Below are positions 44,880 to 53,794 of a DNA stretch of 64,000 nucleotides, piece by piece. The notes beneath the pieces are model-generated. The model saw nothing but the letters and a program-made list of their open reading frames with translations. It was not told the DNA's origin and made no database searches. Positions within the stretch are counted from its first letter, which is position 1. Each line of letters opens with the position of its first letter. This stretch comes from CAZWVI01 sp964637165 (GTDB taxonomy: Bacteria > Planctomycetota > UBA1135), in the NCBI GenBank assembly GCA_964637165.1, contig CAZWVI010000011.1, forward strand, positions 20,319-84,318, read 5' to 3'. A program made the position numbers and the translations under genes.

Positions 44880-46447
44880 TTGGCGCGAGAGATCAATTTA
44901 GCTTGCATGAACAAGCCGAGGTAATCGCGGCCACCGGCCTTTGAATCGGTGCCGGACATGTTGAATCCACCAAATGGGTGAACGCCAACCAAGGCCCCAG
45001 TGCATTTACGGTTTAAGTAAAGGTTGCCAGCGTGAAGTTCACGGCGCGCAGTTGCCAGTTTCTTCTCGTCCTTGCCCCAGTAAGCGCCAGTCAAGCCATA
45101 GATAGTGTCGTTGGCTGCTTCGATTCCCTCTTCGAAAGAACTAACTTTGTGCACTGCAACCACCGGCGCAAAAAGTTCTTCCTTCCAAACGTAATCACCG
45201 CGCTTGACATCTGTGATAACGGTCGCCTGTAAGTACCAACCTTCACCCTCACCGACCTTGCCACCGGCAGCTAAAGTATTGCCGTCTTTGGCCGCGGCGT
45301 TAATTCCATTCAAGGCACCTTGGCGGGCACTTTCATTAACCATCGCGCCCATGTAATTCTTTTGCTCACTTGGGTGGCCCATAGTCGTGGCTTCCACCAA
45401 TGGCAAAAATTTCTCCATGAATTGATCGTGGATTTTTTCGTGCAAAATCAAGCGTGAACATGCCGAGCACTTCTGGCCTTGGTAGCCAAAGGCTGCGCTC
45501 CATGCGCCAGCTGCGGCCTTGTCGATGTCGGCATCTTCATCAATGAACATGAAGTCTTTGCCGCCCATTTCAGCAACCACGCGCTTTAGCCAAAGTTGCC
45601 CATCAACCACGCGTCCAGCTTTTTCGTAAATGCCCATGCCGACCTCGGCCGAGCCAGTGAAGGATATGAAACGGGTTAACGCATGTTCAACAATAGTGTT
45701 GCCAACTTCGCGACCTGAGCCAGGCACGAACTGCAGTACACCAGCCGGAATGCCAACTTCCTTCATTAGGTCAACAAACATTGCAGCAATGCCCGGACTA
45801 TCGGACGACGGCTTAAGCACTACAGTGTTGCCACTAACTAAAGCGGCGGTAGTCATGCCGGCCAAAATTGCTAAGGGGAAATTCCACGGTGGAATTACCA
45901 CGCCAACACCAAGCGGAATGTAGACAACTTCATTGTCTTCGCCAGGGTAGGGAGTTATTGGTTGCTTGCTCCCATAACGTAATGCCTCGCGCGCGTAGTA
46001 TTCCAGGAAGTCAATTGCCTCAGCGGTATCGCCATCAGCTTCTGCCCATGACTTGCCAACCTCGTAAACCATCATTGCTGAAAACTCATGCTTACGTAGT
46101 CGCATAATTTCAGCAGCCTTGAATAAAAACTCAGCGCGTTCTTGGGGAGTCTTGCGTGACCAATCGCCAAAAGCCTTACTCGCACCAACCATTGCACGTT
46201 GTGCGTCACCGACTCCGGCTTTGGCCGAGTTAGCAATCACGCGCGAAGTTTGCGACGGGTCGATCGATTCAAAAGTACCTGATTCGCCTTCGTTGTCTTC
46301 GCCATCAATCCATAAACGGACTACCACTGGAAAAGAGGCCGAAACTTTTTCAAGTGCCGCCTGAAATGCGCTGGCGTTTTCTGCTTGAGAAAAATCGGTG
46401 AAGGGTTCGTTCTTGAAGTTGGTTATTTCGTGAGTGCTGGTTAGCAT
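44876..46447 (-). CDS. 1-pyrroline-5-carboxylate (glutamate semialdehyde) dehydrogenase
   Basis: The 523-residue aldehyde dehydrogenase has VIPPWNFPLAILAGM, GSAEVGMGIYEKAG, the active Glu in AEMGGKD and catalytic Cys in GYQGQKCSACSR, with the RocA-type phrase GFNMSGTDSKAGG. It oxidises P5C to glutamate in proline breakdown. The proline dehydrogenase partner is not in the window. Lies 4 bases downstream of trmFO and overlaps the ferredoxin gene. Confidence 0.9.
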   Translation of the reverse strand: MLTSTHEITNFKNEPFTDFSQAENASAFQAALEKVSASFPVVVRLWIDGEDNEGESGTFESIDPSQTSRVIANSAKAGVGDAQRAMVGASKAFGDWSRKTPQERAEFLFKAAEIMRLRKHEFSAMMVYEVGKSWAEADGDTAEAIDFLEYYAREALRYGSKQPITPYPGEDNEVVYIPLGVGVVIPPWNFPLAILAGMTTAALVSGNTVVLKPSSDSPGIAAMFVDLMKEVGIPAGVLQFVPGSGREVGNTIVEHALTRFISFTGSAEVGMGIYEKAGRVVDGQLWLKRVVAEMGGKDFMFIDEDADIDKAAAGAWSAAFGYQGQKCSACSRLILHEKIHDQFMEKFLPLVEATTMGHPSEQKNYMGAMVNESARQGALNGINAAAKDGNTLAAGGKVGEGEGWYLQATVITDVKRGDYVWKEELFAPVVAVHKVSSFEEGIEAANDTIYGLTGAYWGKDEKKLATARRELHAGNLYLNRKCTGALVGVHPFGGFNMSGTDSKAGGRDYLGLFMQAKLISRAK

Positions 46448-46451
46448 TTTT

Positions 46452-47810
46452 TTAAGGGGCTGTGACTGCGCTAGGGAGTGGCAGTTCAGTTAGGTGTTGG
46501 CGAAGTGCTTGCTCCGAGCGGAGGGCGCGTTCGCGACGACGTTCATTTTTACTTATCGTGCGTGGTAGCGGGGGCAGAATTCCAAATTCTGCCTTCATTG
46601 GCTGAAAATTGTGGCTATTTGCTCGTGCCACGTGGTTGGCTAGTGCTCCGAGTAGGGTTTGCGGCGGCAAAACCTCGCATTCTTGGCCAAGCGCGCGACG
46701 AATTGCATTGCGGCCAGCCAGTACGCCCGAGGCAATATTACCTAGGTAGCCCTCCATTCCGCAAAGTTGTCCAGCCACAAATAATCCCGCTTGGGTGCGC
46801 CATTCCAAACTTGGTTCGAGCAGTCGCGGTGAACAAATAAAGGTGTTGCGGTGCATTGAACCAAGTCGCACTAGTTCAGCTTGACCCATTCCCGGTAAGG
46901 CGCGTAATAATTTTTCCTGGGCACCGTAAGTTAGGTTGGTTTGAAAGCCGACCAAGTTCCATAAAGTTCCAGCGGCATTTTCGGTGCGCAGCTGCACCAC
47001 TGCGTAGGGTCGCTTTTTAGTCTTAGGTTCAAACAGACCAACCGGACGTAAGGGGCCAAAACGCAATGATTCGCGCCCACGGCTGGCGAGAACTTCAACC
47101 GGCAAACAACGTTCAAAAAAATCGTTAGCGCGCGGGTCGGCTAATTCGAAATCTTTGAGTGGATGTTTCTCGCCATTGAGAAGGCCATCGACGAGTGCCT
47201 CGTAATCGTCTTTCTCAAGTGGAATGTTTAAGTAGTCACCACGCACCCCATCGTCTTCTTTGGGCTGCCAACGAGACGCTTTGAAAACAATTTCATGGTC
47301 GATACTTTCGTCGCTAACAACCGGAGCAATTGCATCAAAGAAGGCCAAGTTGTCTTGGCCACTTTTTTGTGCAAGCGAATCTGCTAAGGCATCAGAAGTT
47401 AAAGGCCCACTTGCCAGTACACATATTCCGCTATCGGGAACTTCGCGCACTTCTTCGCGTACAAAGTTGATGCGCGGGTGAGCGGTTATTTTTTCATGAA
47501 CGCGCGCGGCAAATTCATCACGGTTAACTGCTAAGGCTAGCCCAGCCGGTACCGAACTATTTTGTGCCTCGACCAAGAGCATTGAATTTAGTTGTTCCAG
47601 TTCGAGTTGAAGGACTCCGGCGGCACGGTCTGGGAGTTGTGAGCCCAGTGAATTCGAGCAAACCAATTCGGCGCAATCACCGCTCTGGTGGGCAGCAGTT
47701 GGCAAATTCGGGCGCATTTCAGATAGGCGCACATCGAGCCCAGCCTCGGCAATTTGCCAAGCGGCCTCTGAGCCAGCGAGGCCGGCGCCAATTACATGAA
47801 TGGTAGACAT
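46452..47810 (-). CDS. trmFO: Folate-dependent tRNA m5U54 methyltransferase
   Basis: The 452-residue flavoprotein has an N-terminal FAD motif VIGAGLAGSEAAWQIAEAG, MRPNLPTAAHQSGDCAELVCSNSL, GRESLRFGPLRPVGL and GQLCGMEGYLGNIASGVLAG. It makes ribothymidine at position 54 of tRNA using methylene-tetrahydrofolate. It is first in the chain that continues to glcF. The metabolic genes downstream share its transcript but no obvious function. Confidence 0.93.
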   Translation of the reverse strand: MSTIHVIGAGLAGSEAAWQIAEAGLDVRLSEMRPNLPTAAHQSGDCAELVCSNSLGSQLPDRAAGVLQLELEQLNSMLLVEAQNSSVPAGLALAVNRDEFAARVHEKITAHPRINFVREEVREVPDSGICVLASGPLTSDALADSLAQKSGQDNLAFFDAIAPVVSDESIDHEIVFKASRWQPKEDDGVRGDYLNIPLEKDDYEALVDGLLNGEKHPLKDFELADPRANDFFERCLPVEVLASRGRESLRFGPLRPVGLFEPKTKKRPYAVVQLRTENAAGTLWNLVGFQTNLTYGAQEKLLRALPGMGQAELVRLGSMHRNTFICSPRLLEPSLEWRTQAGLFVAGQLCGMEGYLGNIASGVLAGRNAIRRALGQECEVLPPQTLLGALANHVARANSHNFQPMKAEFGILPPLPRTISKNERRRERALRSEQALRQHLTELPLPSAVTAP

Positions 47811-47893
47811 TTCAGTCGTTGCTTGCGGTGGGGGTAGCTGGCAAGTGGGGGAGCATAGAATACCCGCAACGGAGACTTACTCCGACCTACATA

Positions 47894-49549
47894 ATGATTA
47901 GCTCACTTCTGTTGCTCGCTGTCCTACCACTTCAAGATTCGCCAATCGTTGAGGCTGCCGCGCCGATCGAGCGCGTTACGGTTTACGATGGTCAAGCACT
48001 GGTTGAACGCCAATTCTCAGTGACCGCCACCGAGCCGGGCGCGATTTCTATAAAGATTGGCCCGTTGCCATTGGGTTTGGATTCGTCCTCATTCCAGACC
48101 AAACTAATCTCAGGAAAAGTGGTGGTGCAAGGAGTCGAGGCGCGCACCGTAACTGGAACAGCTTTGGACAATTCCCAGCGTGATGGAATTCGCGCCGAAT
48201 TAATCTCCCTGCGTGCCGAACTGCGCGCCAAAGCCCATGACCGTGTTGCAATCACCGCTGAACGCGCCATGCTCGATGCATTAATAAAATCGATTGCAAA
48301 CGGCCACACCCAAGCAGGTGTTGTTGCCGATTTGAAATCAGTCGGTGAAACGGCTTCAGCTTTGGATCAACGCTTGGCCGTTTATGAAAAACAAGTCGAG
48401 GATTTGAAGCAAAAAATTTCAGCCTTGGATTTGCGACTCGGAGATGGAGGTCGCAGATTACACCGTTATAAGGAAGGCAATGTAATGGTGTGGTTTGAAA
48501 AACCGGGCACCGCAATTTTGACCGCTTCCTACTTAATCGGCGGTGCCTCATGGCGACCGACTTATGACGTACGCGTAGCTCCTGATTTGACTGGAATTAC
48601 GGTTGGCTTGGTTGCCCATCTTACGCAAAAAACCGGCGAAGATTGGACCGATGCTGTGATTGCCCTTTCCACTTCAACGCCGAGCATCGGCTTGGATCCG
48701 CCAACACTTCCGGTGCGCGTTTTTAATGTTCGTCATCAAGCACCAAGTGCTGGCTGGAATTCTGATGCGGTGACAGCGCTGGGATATTTGCGCGAAGAGG
48801 CAGAAGCCGATGCCTCCGATGAACGCGGTCGTGCAGATTTGGGCTTGGTTAGTAAAAAGATCGCTTACAAAGCCGCGCCAAGTGTTCAAGTTGAAGACCT
48901 TGGATTGACGGCCTTATTCCTATTGCCGACACGCAAAACAATTGTTTCTGATGGTGAATCACATCGTTTCCGTATCCGTGAAATTCCTTTGGACGTTGAG
49001 CCCGAACGCTATGTCATTCCAACGCTTAGCGATAAAGCATTCTTGCAAGCCGAAGTTTCTTTGACTGGCGATGCCCCAATGCTGCCCGGAGTGGCCAAAA
49101 TTTTTCTCGGCCCCGATTATTTGGGCGAGTCACAGTTTCCAGTGTTACGCCCTGGCGACAGCACTACCATCAATTTGGGTGTCGATCCCAACTTAAGCAT
49201 TACTTGGGAGACGGTAGTTGATAAGCGTGACGAACCAGGCTTATTGTCTTCGACTGCCACATTGACTCGTGTTTATCGCGCCAGTCTTAAGTTGTCGGCT
49301 AATGCGCCAGGCGAAATTTTGGTGGTGATGGAAGAAGCATTGCCGCTGGTGCGTTCGAGTAATTTGACTCTTGTTCCAGTTGAAATGCGCCCGGCTCCGG
49401 AAAATTCCGAAGGTGCGCTCAAGCTGCAAGAAGAAAAGGGGCTCTATCAGTGGCGAATTAACTTAGCTCCTGGTCAAGCCCAGAATATATATTGGGGTTA
49501 TGAGCTGGAATTTGACGAAGATTACAACCCGCTGTTGCGCGAAGAATAG
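47894..49549 (+). CDS. DUF4139 (MuiA-family) secreted protein
   Basis: The 551-residue protein has a signal peptide (MISSLLLLAVLPLQ), an N-terminal DUF4140-like part (IERVTVYDGQALVERQF), a long coiled coil around 85-195, and a DUF4139 domain (LTASYLIGGASWRPTYDVR, then YVIPTLSDKAFLQA and ILVVMEEALPLV). The family is called mucoidy inhibitor-like but its molecular function is unknown. The ATG at 47894 starts the signal peptide. A TAGAAT hexamer lies 33 bases upstream. Confidence 0.85.
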   Translation: MISSLLLLAVLPLQDSPIVEAAAPIERVTVYDGQALVERQFSVTATEPGAISIKIGPLPLGLDSSSFQTKLISGKVVVQGVEARTVTGTALDNSQRDGIRAELISLRAELRAKAHDRVAITAERAMLDALIKSIANGHTQAGVVADLKSVGETASALDQRLAVYEKQVEDLKQKISALDLRLGDGGRRLHRYKEGNVMVWFEKPGTAILTASYLIGGASWRPTYDVRVAPDLTGITVGLVAHLTQKTGEDWTDAVIALSTSTPSIGLDPPTLPVRVFNVRHQAPSAGWNSDAVTALGYLREEAEADASDERGRADLGLVSKKIAYKAAPSVQVEDLGLTALFLLPTRKTIVSDGESHRFRIREIPLDVEPERYVIPTLSDKAFLQAEVSLTGDAPMLPGVAKIFLGPDYLGESQFPVLRPGDSTTINLGVDPNLSITWETVVDKRDEPGLLSSTATLTRVYRASLKLSANAPGEILVVMEEALPLVRSSNLTLVPVEMRPAPENSEGALKLQEEKGLYQWRINLAPGQAQNIYWGYELEFDEDYNPLLREE

Positions 49550-49569
49550 ACGGATAGAATGCACGGCTT

Positions 49570-51006
49570 ATGACCGCGCAACGCCCCGTTAGAGTCCGCT
49601 TCGCACCCTCACCAACCGGCCGCCTCCACATCGGAGGTGCTCGCACGGCGCTATTTAATTGGGCTTTTGCCCGTCACCATAACGGCCGTTTTATTTTGCG
49701 GATTGAGGACACCGACGAAGGTCGCAACTCGCAAGAATCACTTGATTCGATTTTGCAGTCCATGAAATGGCTGGGCCTTGATTGGGACGAGGGACCTGGA
49801 GCAGATGGTGAATATGGACCTTACTTTCAGTCACAGCGTCGCGATTCATATCAGGCCGCGGCTGAGCGTGGCTTGAGTGAAGGTTGGCTCTATCGTTGTT
49901 TCTGTTCATCGGAGCGCATCAGCGAACTAAAAGATCGCTTGATGGCCGAAAAGAAAAACCCTCACTACGATGGTTGTTGCCGCAAGTTAAGCAGCGAAGA
50001 ATCTAGTCATCGCGGCCAAAGTGAAAGTTTCGTTCTGCGTTTTGCTGTTCTTGAAAACGAAGAAATAATTGTTAAAGATCACATTCGCGGCGATGTGTGT
50101 TTCAATTCAAATGAAGTTGAAGATTGGGTGGCGGTGCGCAGTGGCGGCATGCCAACCTATAACTTTGTGTGCGCGCTTGACGATGCCGCAATGGAGATTA
50201 GCCACGTGTTGCGTGGCGAGGAACACTTGGTAAATACACCTAAGCAAATTTTGATTTGCCGTGCGTTGAATTTGCCCGAGCCAGAATTTGCGCACGTGCC
50301 TTTAATCTTGGGTGCCGATGGCAAAAAACTTTCAAAGCGCACCGGCGATACCGCGCTTGGCGATTACATCGATCAGGGTTATCCCCAAGAGGCGATGTTT
50401 AACTTCTTGTGCTTACTTGGATTTGCCATCGACGATGAAACCACGGTCTTTGATGCCGAACAATTAGTCGGCGCATTTGATTTGCGAAAAATCAACAAGT
50501 CGGGGGCGATTTTCGATACCGATAAATTGTCGTGGCTATGTGGCGATTACATTCGCAACACTCCGATTAGCGAATTGACCTCGCGAGTGAGCAAGTGGTT
50601 AATTGAGGACGGGCTATTAAGCGGATCCGAATCGGCGCAATGGCTTGAGAAGTTGGTTGCAGTGCATCAAGCACGCCTTGGCCTATATGGCGAAATTGGC
50701 ACTCAAACAGCATGGGCCTTCACTGAAAAGGTCGAGCCCGATGTCAAAGCTGCCAAAGCACTAGCACATGAGTCGGCGCCCGAATTACTCGCCAAGTTAG
50801 CGCAAGCATTAGAGGAGAATCAAATTTTTCCACCAGCGGATTTTGATCAGTGGATTAAAGACCTAGCGACTCAACTTGAAGTCGGGATGGGGAAATTAAT
50901 GAAGCCGACCCGAGCCGCCTTGACCGGAAGCCTCGGTGGGCCTCCGGTAGGGGATATCCTCGAAATCCTCGGCAAGGATCGCGCCTTGCAACGCTTACGC
51001 AATTAA
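49570..51006 (+). CDS. gltX: Glutamyl-tRNA synthetase
   Basis: The 478-residue class I synthetase has RFAPSPTGRLHIGGARTAL at 10-28, the zinc-type CFCSSE...CC insertion, and KLSKRTG near 252. It charges tRNA-Glu. TAGAAT ends 9 bases before the ATG. It meets the double-thioredoxin gene tail-to-tail with a 4-base overlap. Confidence 0.95.
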   Translation: MTAQRPVRVRFAPSPTGRLHIGGARTALFNWAFARHHNGRFILRIEDTDEGRNSQESLDSILQSMKWLGLDWDEGPGADGEYGPYFQSQRRDSYQAAAERGLSEGWLYRCFCSSERISELKDRLMAEKKNPHYDGCCRKLSSEESSHRGQSESFVLRFAVLENEEIIVKDHIRGDVCFNSNEVEDWVAVRSGGMPTYNFVCALDDAAMEISHVLRGEEHLVNTPKQILICRALNLPEPEFAHVPLILGADGKKLSKRTGDTALGDYIDQGYPQEAMFNFLCLLGFAIDDETTVFDAEQLVGAFDLRKINKSGAIFDTDKLSWLCGDYIRNTPISELTSRVSKWLIEDGLLSGSESAQWLEKLVAVHQARLGLYGEIGTQTAWAFTEKVEPDVKAAKALAHESAPELLAKLAQALEENQIFPPADFDQWIKDLATQLEVGMGKLMKPTRAALTGSLGGPPVGDILEILGKDRALQRLRN

Positions 51007-52457
51007 TCTTCTTTGAGCAATTGCTCAATCGCTTCGCCTAACTTTTCGCCGCGCAATTTCTTGTAGCGAATCACCCCTTGGCGGTCGACTAAGATGGTGA
51101 ATGGAATTGAGTGGACAGCAAATTTTTGTGCCAGTTCTGCTTGCCAATAGCCACCATCATAAATTTGTGGCCATGACATGTTTTGATTGGCGCACCATTC
51201 GGTCAGAATTTCTTCATCCATAGCCGTTGGCATGCGGCGCGCTTTATTTTGTTTGGCCTCGGCCACCTCTGCGGCGCTAACTCGCTTATCGAGTGAAATG
51301 CCTAAGATTTCAAAACCATCATCATGATACTTTTGATAATTGTCAATTAGGTTGGGAAGTTCAGCGCGACAAGGTCCGCACCAAGTTGCCCAGAAATCGA
51401 TTAGCAACACTTTGCCTTTGAAGTCGCTGGGGCTAGTTGCTTGGTCTTGCAAATTTTTCGCAGAGAAATCAGGAAGAGCTTTGCCGGTCGCAATCGAGCG
51501 CAATATGGGCATTTCTTTTAGCATCGAAGCGCCACGTTCGGAGTTGCGGTCGTCGCCTTTAGCGACCCGACGAAGTACTGTTTCAGCATCATCAAGTAAG
51601 TCCAAGTCAATTTGCGCTTTGGCCAAATCTAAACCAAGTCGACCGGCTGATAAGCGCAAACCAGTTGGTTGTGGGTCGTGTTTTTTACTGGCGGCATCGA
51701 AGCACTGTTGTAGCTTCTTGATTCCAGCCTGTGGATTTTCCAGAATGCGTAATTCGATTTGTGCGGCAGAGCTAAGCGCGCTAATGCCTGCCCAAGTGCC
51801 AGGCCACCCTTTGAAAAATGCCACCATCGTTTGATGCATGTCAGAAAAGTAGTGTTCACGACCTGATTCATCGTTTGGCGGACGCATACCAATCGCATCC
51901 TTGATTTTGACCAACTCTTCAGCGGCGCGGATTTCGTGCGGACTGGCGCTTGCTGGTTTGGCCGACGCTTCTTGTACTTGAGGTTTTTTGGCGGCAGTGG
52001 GACGTTTGGCATACAAAGAATCGAGGTGCTCTATGTAGGCATCCGGACCACCTTTGCGGTAGCCAGTCTTGGCATAGACCTCGCCATCGGCACTCATCAA
52101 TAAGATGGTTGGAAAGCCACGCACTTTATACTTGCCCTTAAGTTCGTTGTTCTGGTTAGGGTTGGGCACAGTTGCTTTAACTTCTTCAGAGCGCGGAAAG
52201 TCCAAGGCTAACAAGATGAATTTTTCTTGGGCCGGGTTTAGAAATTCAGGGTGGGCGAAGACTTCCTTGTCCAACTTAATGCACCATCCGCACCAATCCG
52301 ATCCGGTGAAATCAACCAGAATGTCTTTTCCGCTAGCGGCGGCGGCGGCGCTGGCCGAGTTGAAATCCGCATACCAGCCATCTTCATTTTGAGCGGCGGC
52401 AGAGGGGGCGAGCAGTGTCAAACACAGGCTGGCGGTGATTAGTAGAGGTCGGCGCAT
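51003..52457 (-). CDS. Secreted double-thioredoxin (TlpA-type) protein
   Basis: The 484-residue protein has a signal peptide (1-22), an N-terminal thioredoxin domain with TGSDWCGWCIKL (CGWC at 56-59) and GFPTILLMSADG, a helical middle, and a C-terminal TlpA/AhpC-type domain with DFWATWCGPCRAELP near 355 and SIPFTILVDRQG. It is probably a periplasmic thiol-disulfide reductase. Two active sites in one chain hint at internal electron relay. A minus-strand TATAGT (52488-52493) may be its -10. Confidence 0.85.
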   Translation of the reverse strand: MRRPLLITASLCLTLLAPSAAAQNEDGWYADFNSASAAAAASGKDILVDFTGSDWCGWCIKLDKEVFAHPEFLNPAQEKFILLALDFPRSEEVKATVPNPNQNNELKGKYKVRGFPTILLMSADGEVYAKTGYRKGGPDAYIEHLDSLYAKRPTAAKKPQVQEASAKPASASPHEIRAAEELVKIKDAIGMRPPNDESGREHYFSDMHQTMVAFFKGWPGTWAGISALSSAAQIELRILENPQAGIKKLQQCFDAASKKHDPQPTGLRLSAGRLGLDLAKAQIDLDLLDDAETVLRRVAKGDDRNSERGASMLKEMPILRSIATGKALPDFSAKNLQDQATSPSDFKGKVLLIDFWATWCGPCRAELPNLIDNYQKYHDDGFEILGISLDKRVSAAEVAEAKQNKARRMPTAMDEEILTEWCANQNMSWPQIYDGGYWQAELAQKFAVHSIPFTILVDRQGVIRYKKLRGEKLGEAIEQLLKED

Positions 52458-52536
52458 GGTTTATTTTTGAGCAAAAAGTTGCACTCCACTATACAAAAGC
52501 TAAGCCAAAATAATGGAAGAATGAGTGGGAAGGGGG

Positions 52537-52569
52537 TAGAATCTGCGGCTCGCCACCCACGTGGGTGGC
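52537..52569 (+). promoter_or_regulatory. tRNA promoter -10 and leader palindrome
   Basis: TAGAAT (52537-52542) fits a -10 box. A perfect 18-base palindrome, GCCACCCAC/GTGGGTGGC, occupies 52552-52569 and would be in the transcribed leader, one base before the tRNA. Confidence 0.55.
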
Positions 52570-52570
52570 C

Positions 52571-52647
52571 GGCGGAGTAGCTCAGTTGGTTAGAGCAGCG
52601 GAATCATAATCCGCGTGTCGGGGGTTCAAATCCCTTCTCCGCTACCA
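52571..52647 (+). tRNA. tRNA-Met (CAT), elongator type
   Basis: A 77-base cloverleaf with encoded CCA. Acceptor GGCGGAG pairs with CTCCGCT (first pair G-U), D-stem GCTC/GAGC, anticodon stem GCGGA/TCCGC with loop ATCATAA, T-stem GGGGG/CCCTT with two wobbles. It lacks the three G-C pairs of initiator tRNA. A lysidine-modified tRNA-Ile with CAT anticodon is less likely but not excluded. Confidence 0.93.
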
Positions 52648-52652
52648 ATTCA

Positions 52653-52691
52653 ATCCCATTCTGGCGTTCACGCGCTGGGATGAGATTTTTT
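52653..52691 (+). terminator. tRNA terminator
   Basis: ATCCCA (52653-52658) pairs with TGGGAT (52676-52681), with inner GCG/CGC, followed by GAGATTTTTT. Confidence 0.65.
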
Positions 52692-52722
52692 CATAAGGCG
52701 TCGGGAAAATAAGAAAATTGCT

Positions 52723-52750
52723 TTTACCAAAATGGCGACGTGGGTAAAGT
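52723..52750 (+). promoter_or_regulatory. Promoter of the 52757 gene
   Basis: TTTACC (52723-52728), 16-base spacer, TAAAGT (52745-52750), ATG 6 bases later, so transcription would start at the start codon. Confidence 0.5.
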
Positions 52751-52756
52751 CGTGAC

Positions 52757-53362
52757 ATGAAAATATGGATGAGCGCGTTGGTCGTGGTTGGTGGAATTGC
52801 TTGGTTGAGTCCTTCTTGTGCGGAGGCGGTTGCCGAGATGCCGCCGCGGCAGGTGTTAAAGGCGGTAGAGTGCTTTAATGCTGCTGATTGGGGCGCTTCT
52901 CAGGAGCAGGTTGCAGATTTATTTGAACGGCCAGCAGATGGGCAGGATTGGGTGGATTTTTTTCCACCAACCGAAGGCGGCACTTTTTTGTTGAATGAGC
53001 ATCTGACCCGATTGCGCAACCAGCAACCAGCTGAGGGTGACTTTTTGTTTTGGAATCAGGTGAATATTTTTGGCGCTGAGGCGCGGGTTGGATTTGAGTT
53101 TTCTGATGGGCAATTACAACGTGGATTTTTATTGTTCAATAAAAACGAGCAAGGTGAATCCTCGAACGGCTTGCGACCGCGCTTGCGGAATTTGTTGAAC
53201 TCGGAATATGGACTCGCCGACAACGATCGTGCTTACTTAGTTTGGCCCGGCGAAGCAGGCTCGGTGGCGATGGAAGCATTTAAGGTGCGCGAATTCGCCG
53301 AAGGAACAAGTTTTGGAATTCGCCAAGCTGGATATTTGTTGTTGGTTTACTCGGCTAACTAA
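52757..53362 (+). CDS. Small secreted protein, unknown
   Basis: The 201-residue product has a signal peptide (IWMSALVVVGGIAWLSPSCA), then ECFNAADWGASQEQVADLF, DFFPPTEGGTFLL and a beta-rich rest. I recognise no family or catalytic motif. It lies between tRNA-Met and queF, with its own promoter, and queF follows 18 bases later under a separate promoter. It may be a lineage-specific envelope protein. Confidence 0.65.
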   Translation: MKIWMSALVVVGGIAWLSPSCAEAVAEMPPRQVLKAVECFNAADWGASQEQVADLFERPADGQDWVDFFPPTEGGTFLLNEHLTRLRNQQPAEGDFLFWNQVNIFGAEARVGFEFSDGQLQRGFLLFNKNEQGESSNGLRPRLRNLLNSEYGLADNDRAYLVWPGEAGSVAMEAFKVREFAEGTSFGIRQAGYLLLVYSAN

Positions 53363-53374
53363 CTCAAGTATTCT
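53346..53374 (+). promoter_or_regulatory. Leaderless promoter of queF
   Basis: TTTACT (53346-53351), 17-base spacer, TATTCT (53369-53374), with the queF ATG 6 bases later, so +1 coincides with the A of ATG. It overlaps the end of the preceding gene. Confidence 0.55.
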
Positions 53375-53380
53375 GTAGGC

Positions 53381-53794
53381 ATGAGCCATAGCGACGACTT
53401 CGAACTGGAAACTTTCGAGAATCCGCATCCCGATGCTAATTACACGGTAAATTCAGTGACCGATGAATTTACCTGCGTATGTCCAGTCACTGGACAACCA
53501 GATTTCGCGCGAATTCGCGTGCGCTACGTGCCTGGTCCGCGCTGCTTTGAATTGAAGTCCTTCAAACTTTTCCTTTGGTCGTTTAGAAACGAAGGGCACT
53601 TCCATGAAGATGTAACCAATCGAATTCTGAACAAGCTGTCCGAGGTTTGCTTCCCAATTTGGATGGAAGTAATTGGGGAATTCAATACCCGTGGCGGAAT
53701 TGCCACAACGGTTTCCGCGCAGACAGGCGCACGCCCTAGTTGGTGCGTTTTGCCAGCACCAAGCGATGGCCCGAACCAATCGCAAACAACATAG
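53381..53794 (+). CDS. queF: PreQ0 reductase QueF (NADPH-dependent)
   Basis: The 137-residue single-domain QueF reduces 7-cyano-7-deazaguanine to preQ1 in queuosine synthesis. The catalytic Cys and Asp lie in CVCPVTGQPDFA, and CFELKSFKLFLWSFRNEGHFHED gives the substrate-binding motif. Its last 59 bases overlap the convergent methyltransferase gene. Other queuosine genes are absent from the window. Confidence 0.93.
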   Translation: MSHSDDFELETFENPHPDANYTVNSVTDEFTCVCPVTGQPDFARIRVRYVPGPRCFELKSFKLFLWSFRNEGHFHEDVTNRILNKLSEVCFPIWMEVIGEFNTRGGIATTVSAQTGARPSWCVLPAPSDGPNQSQTT

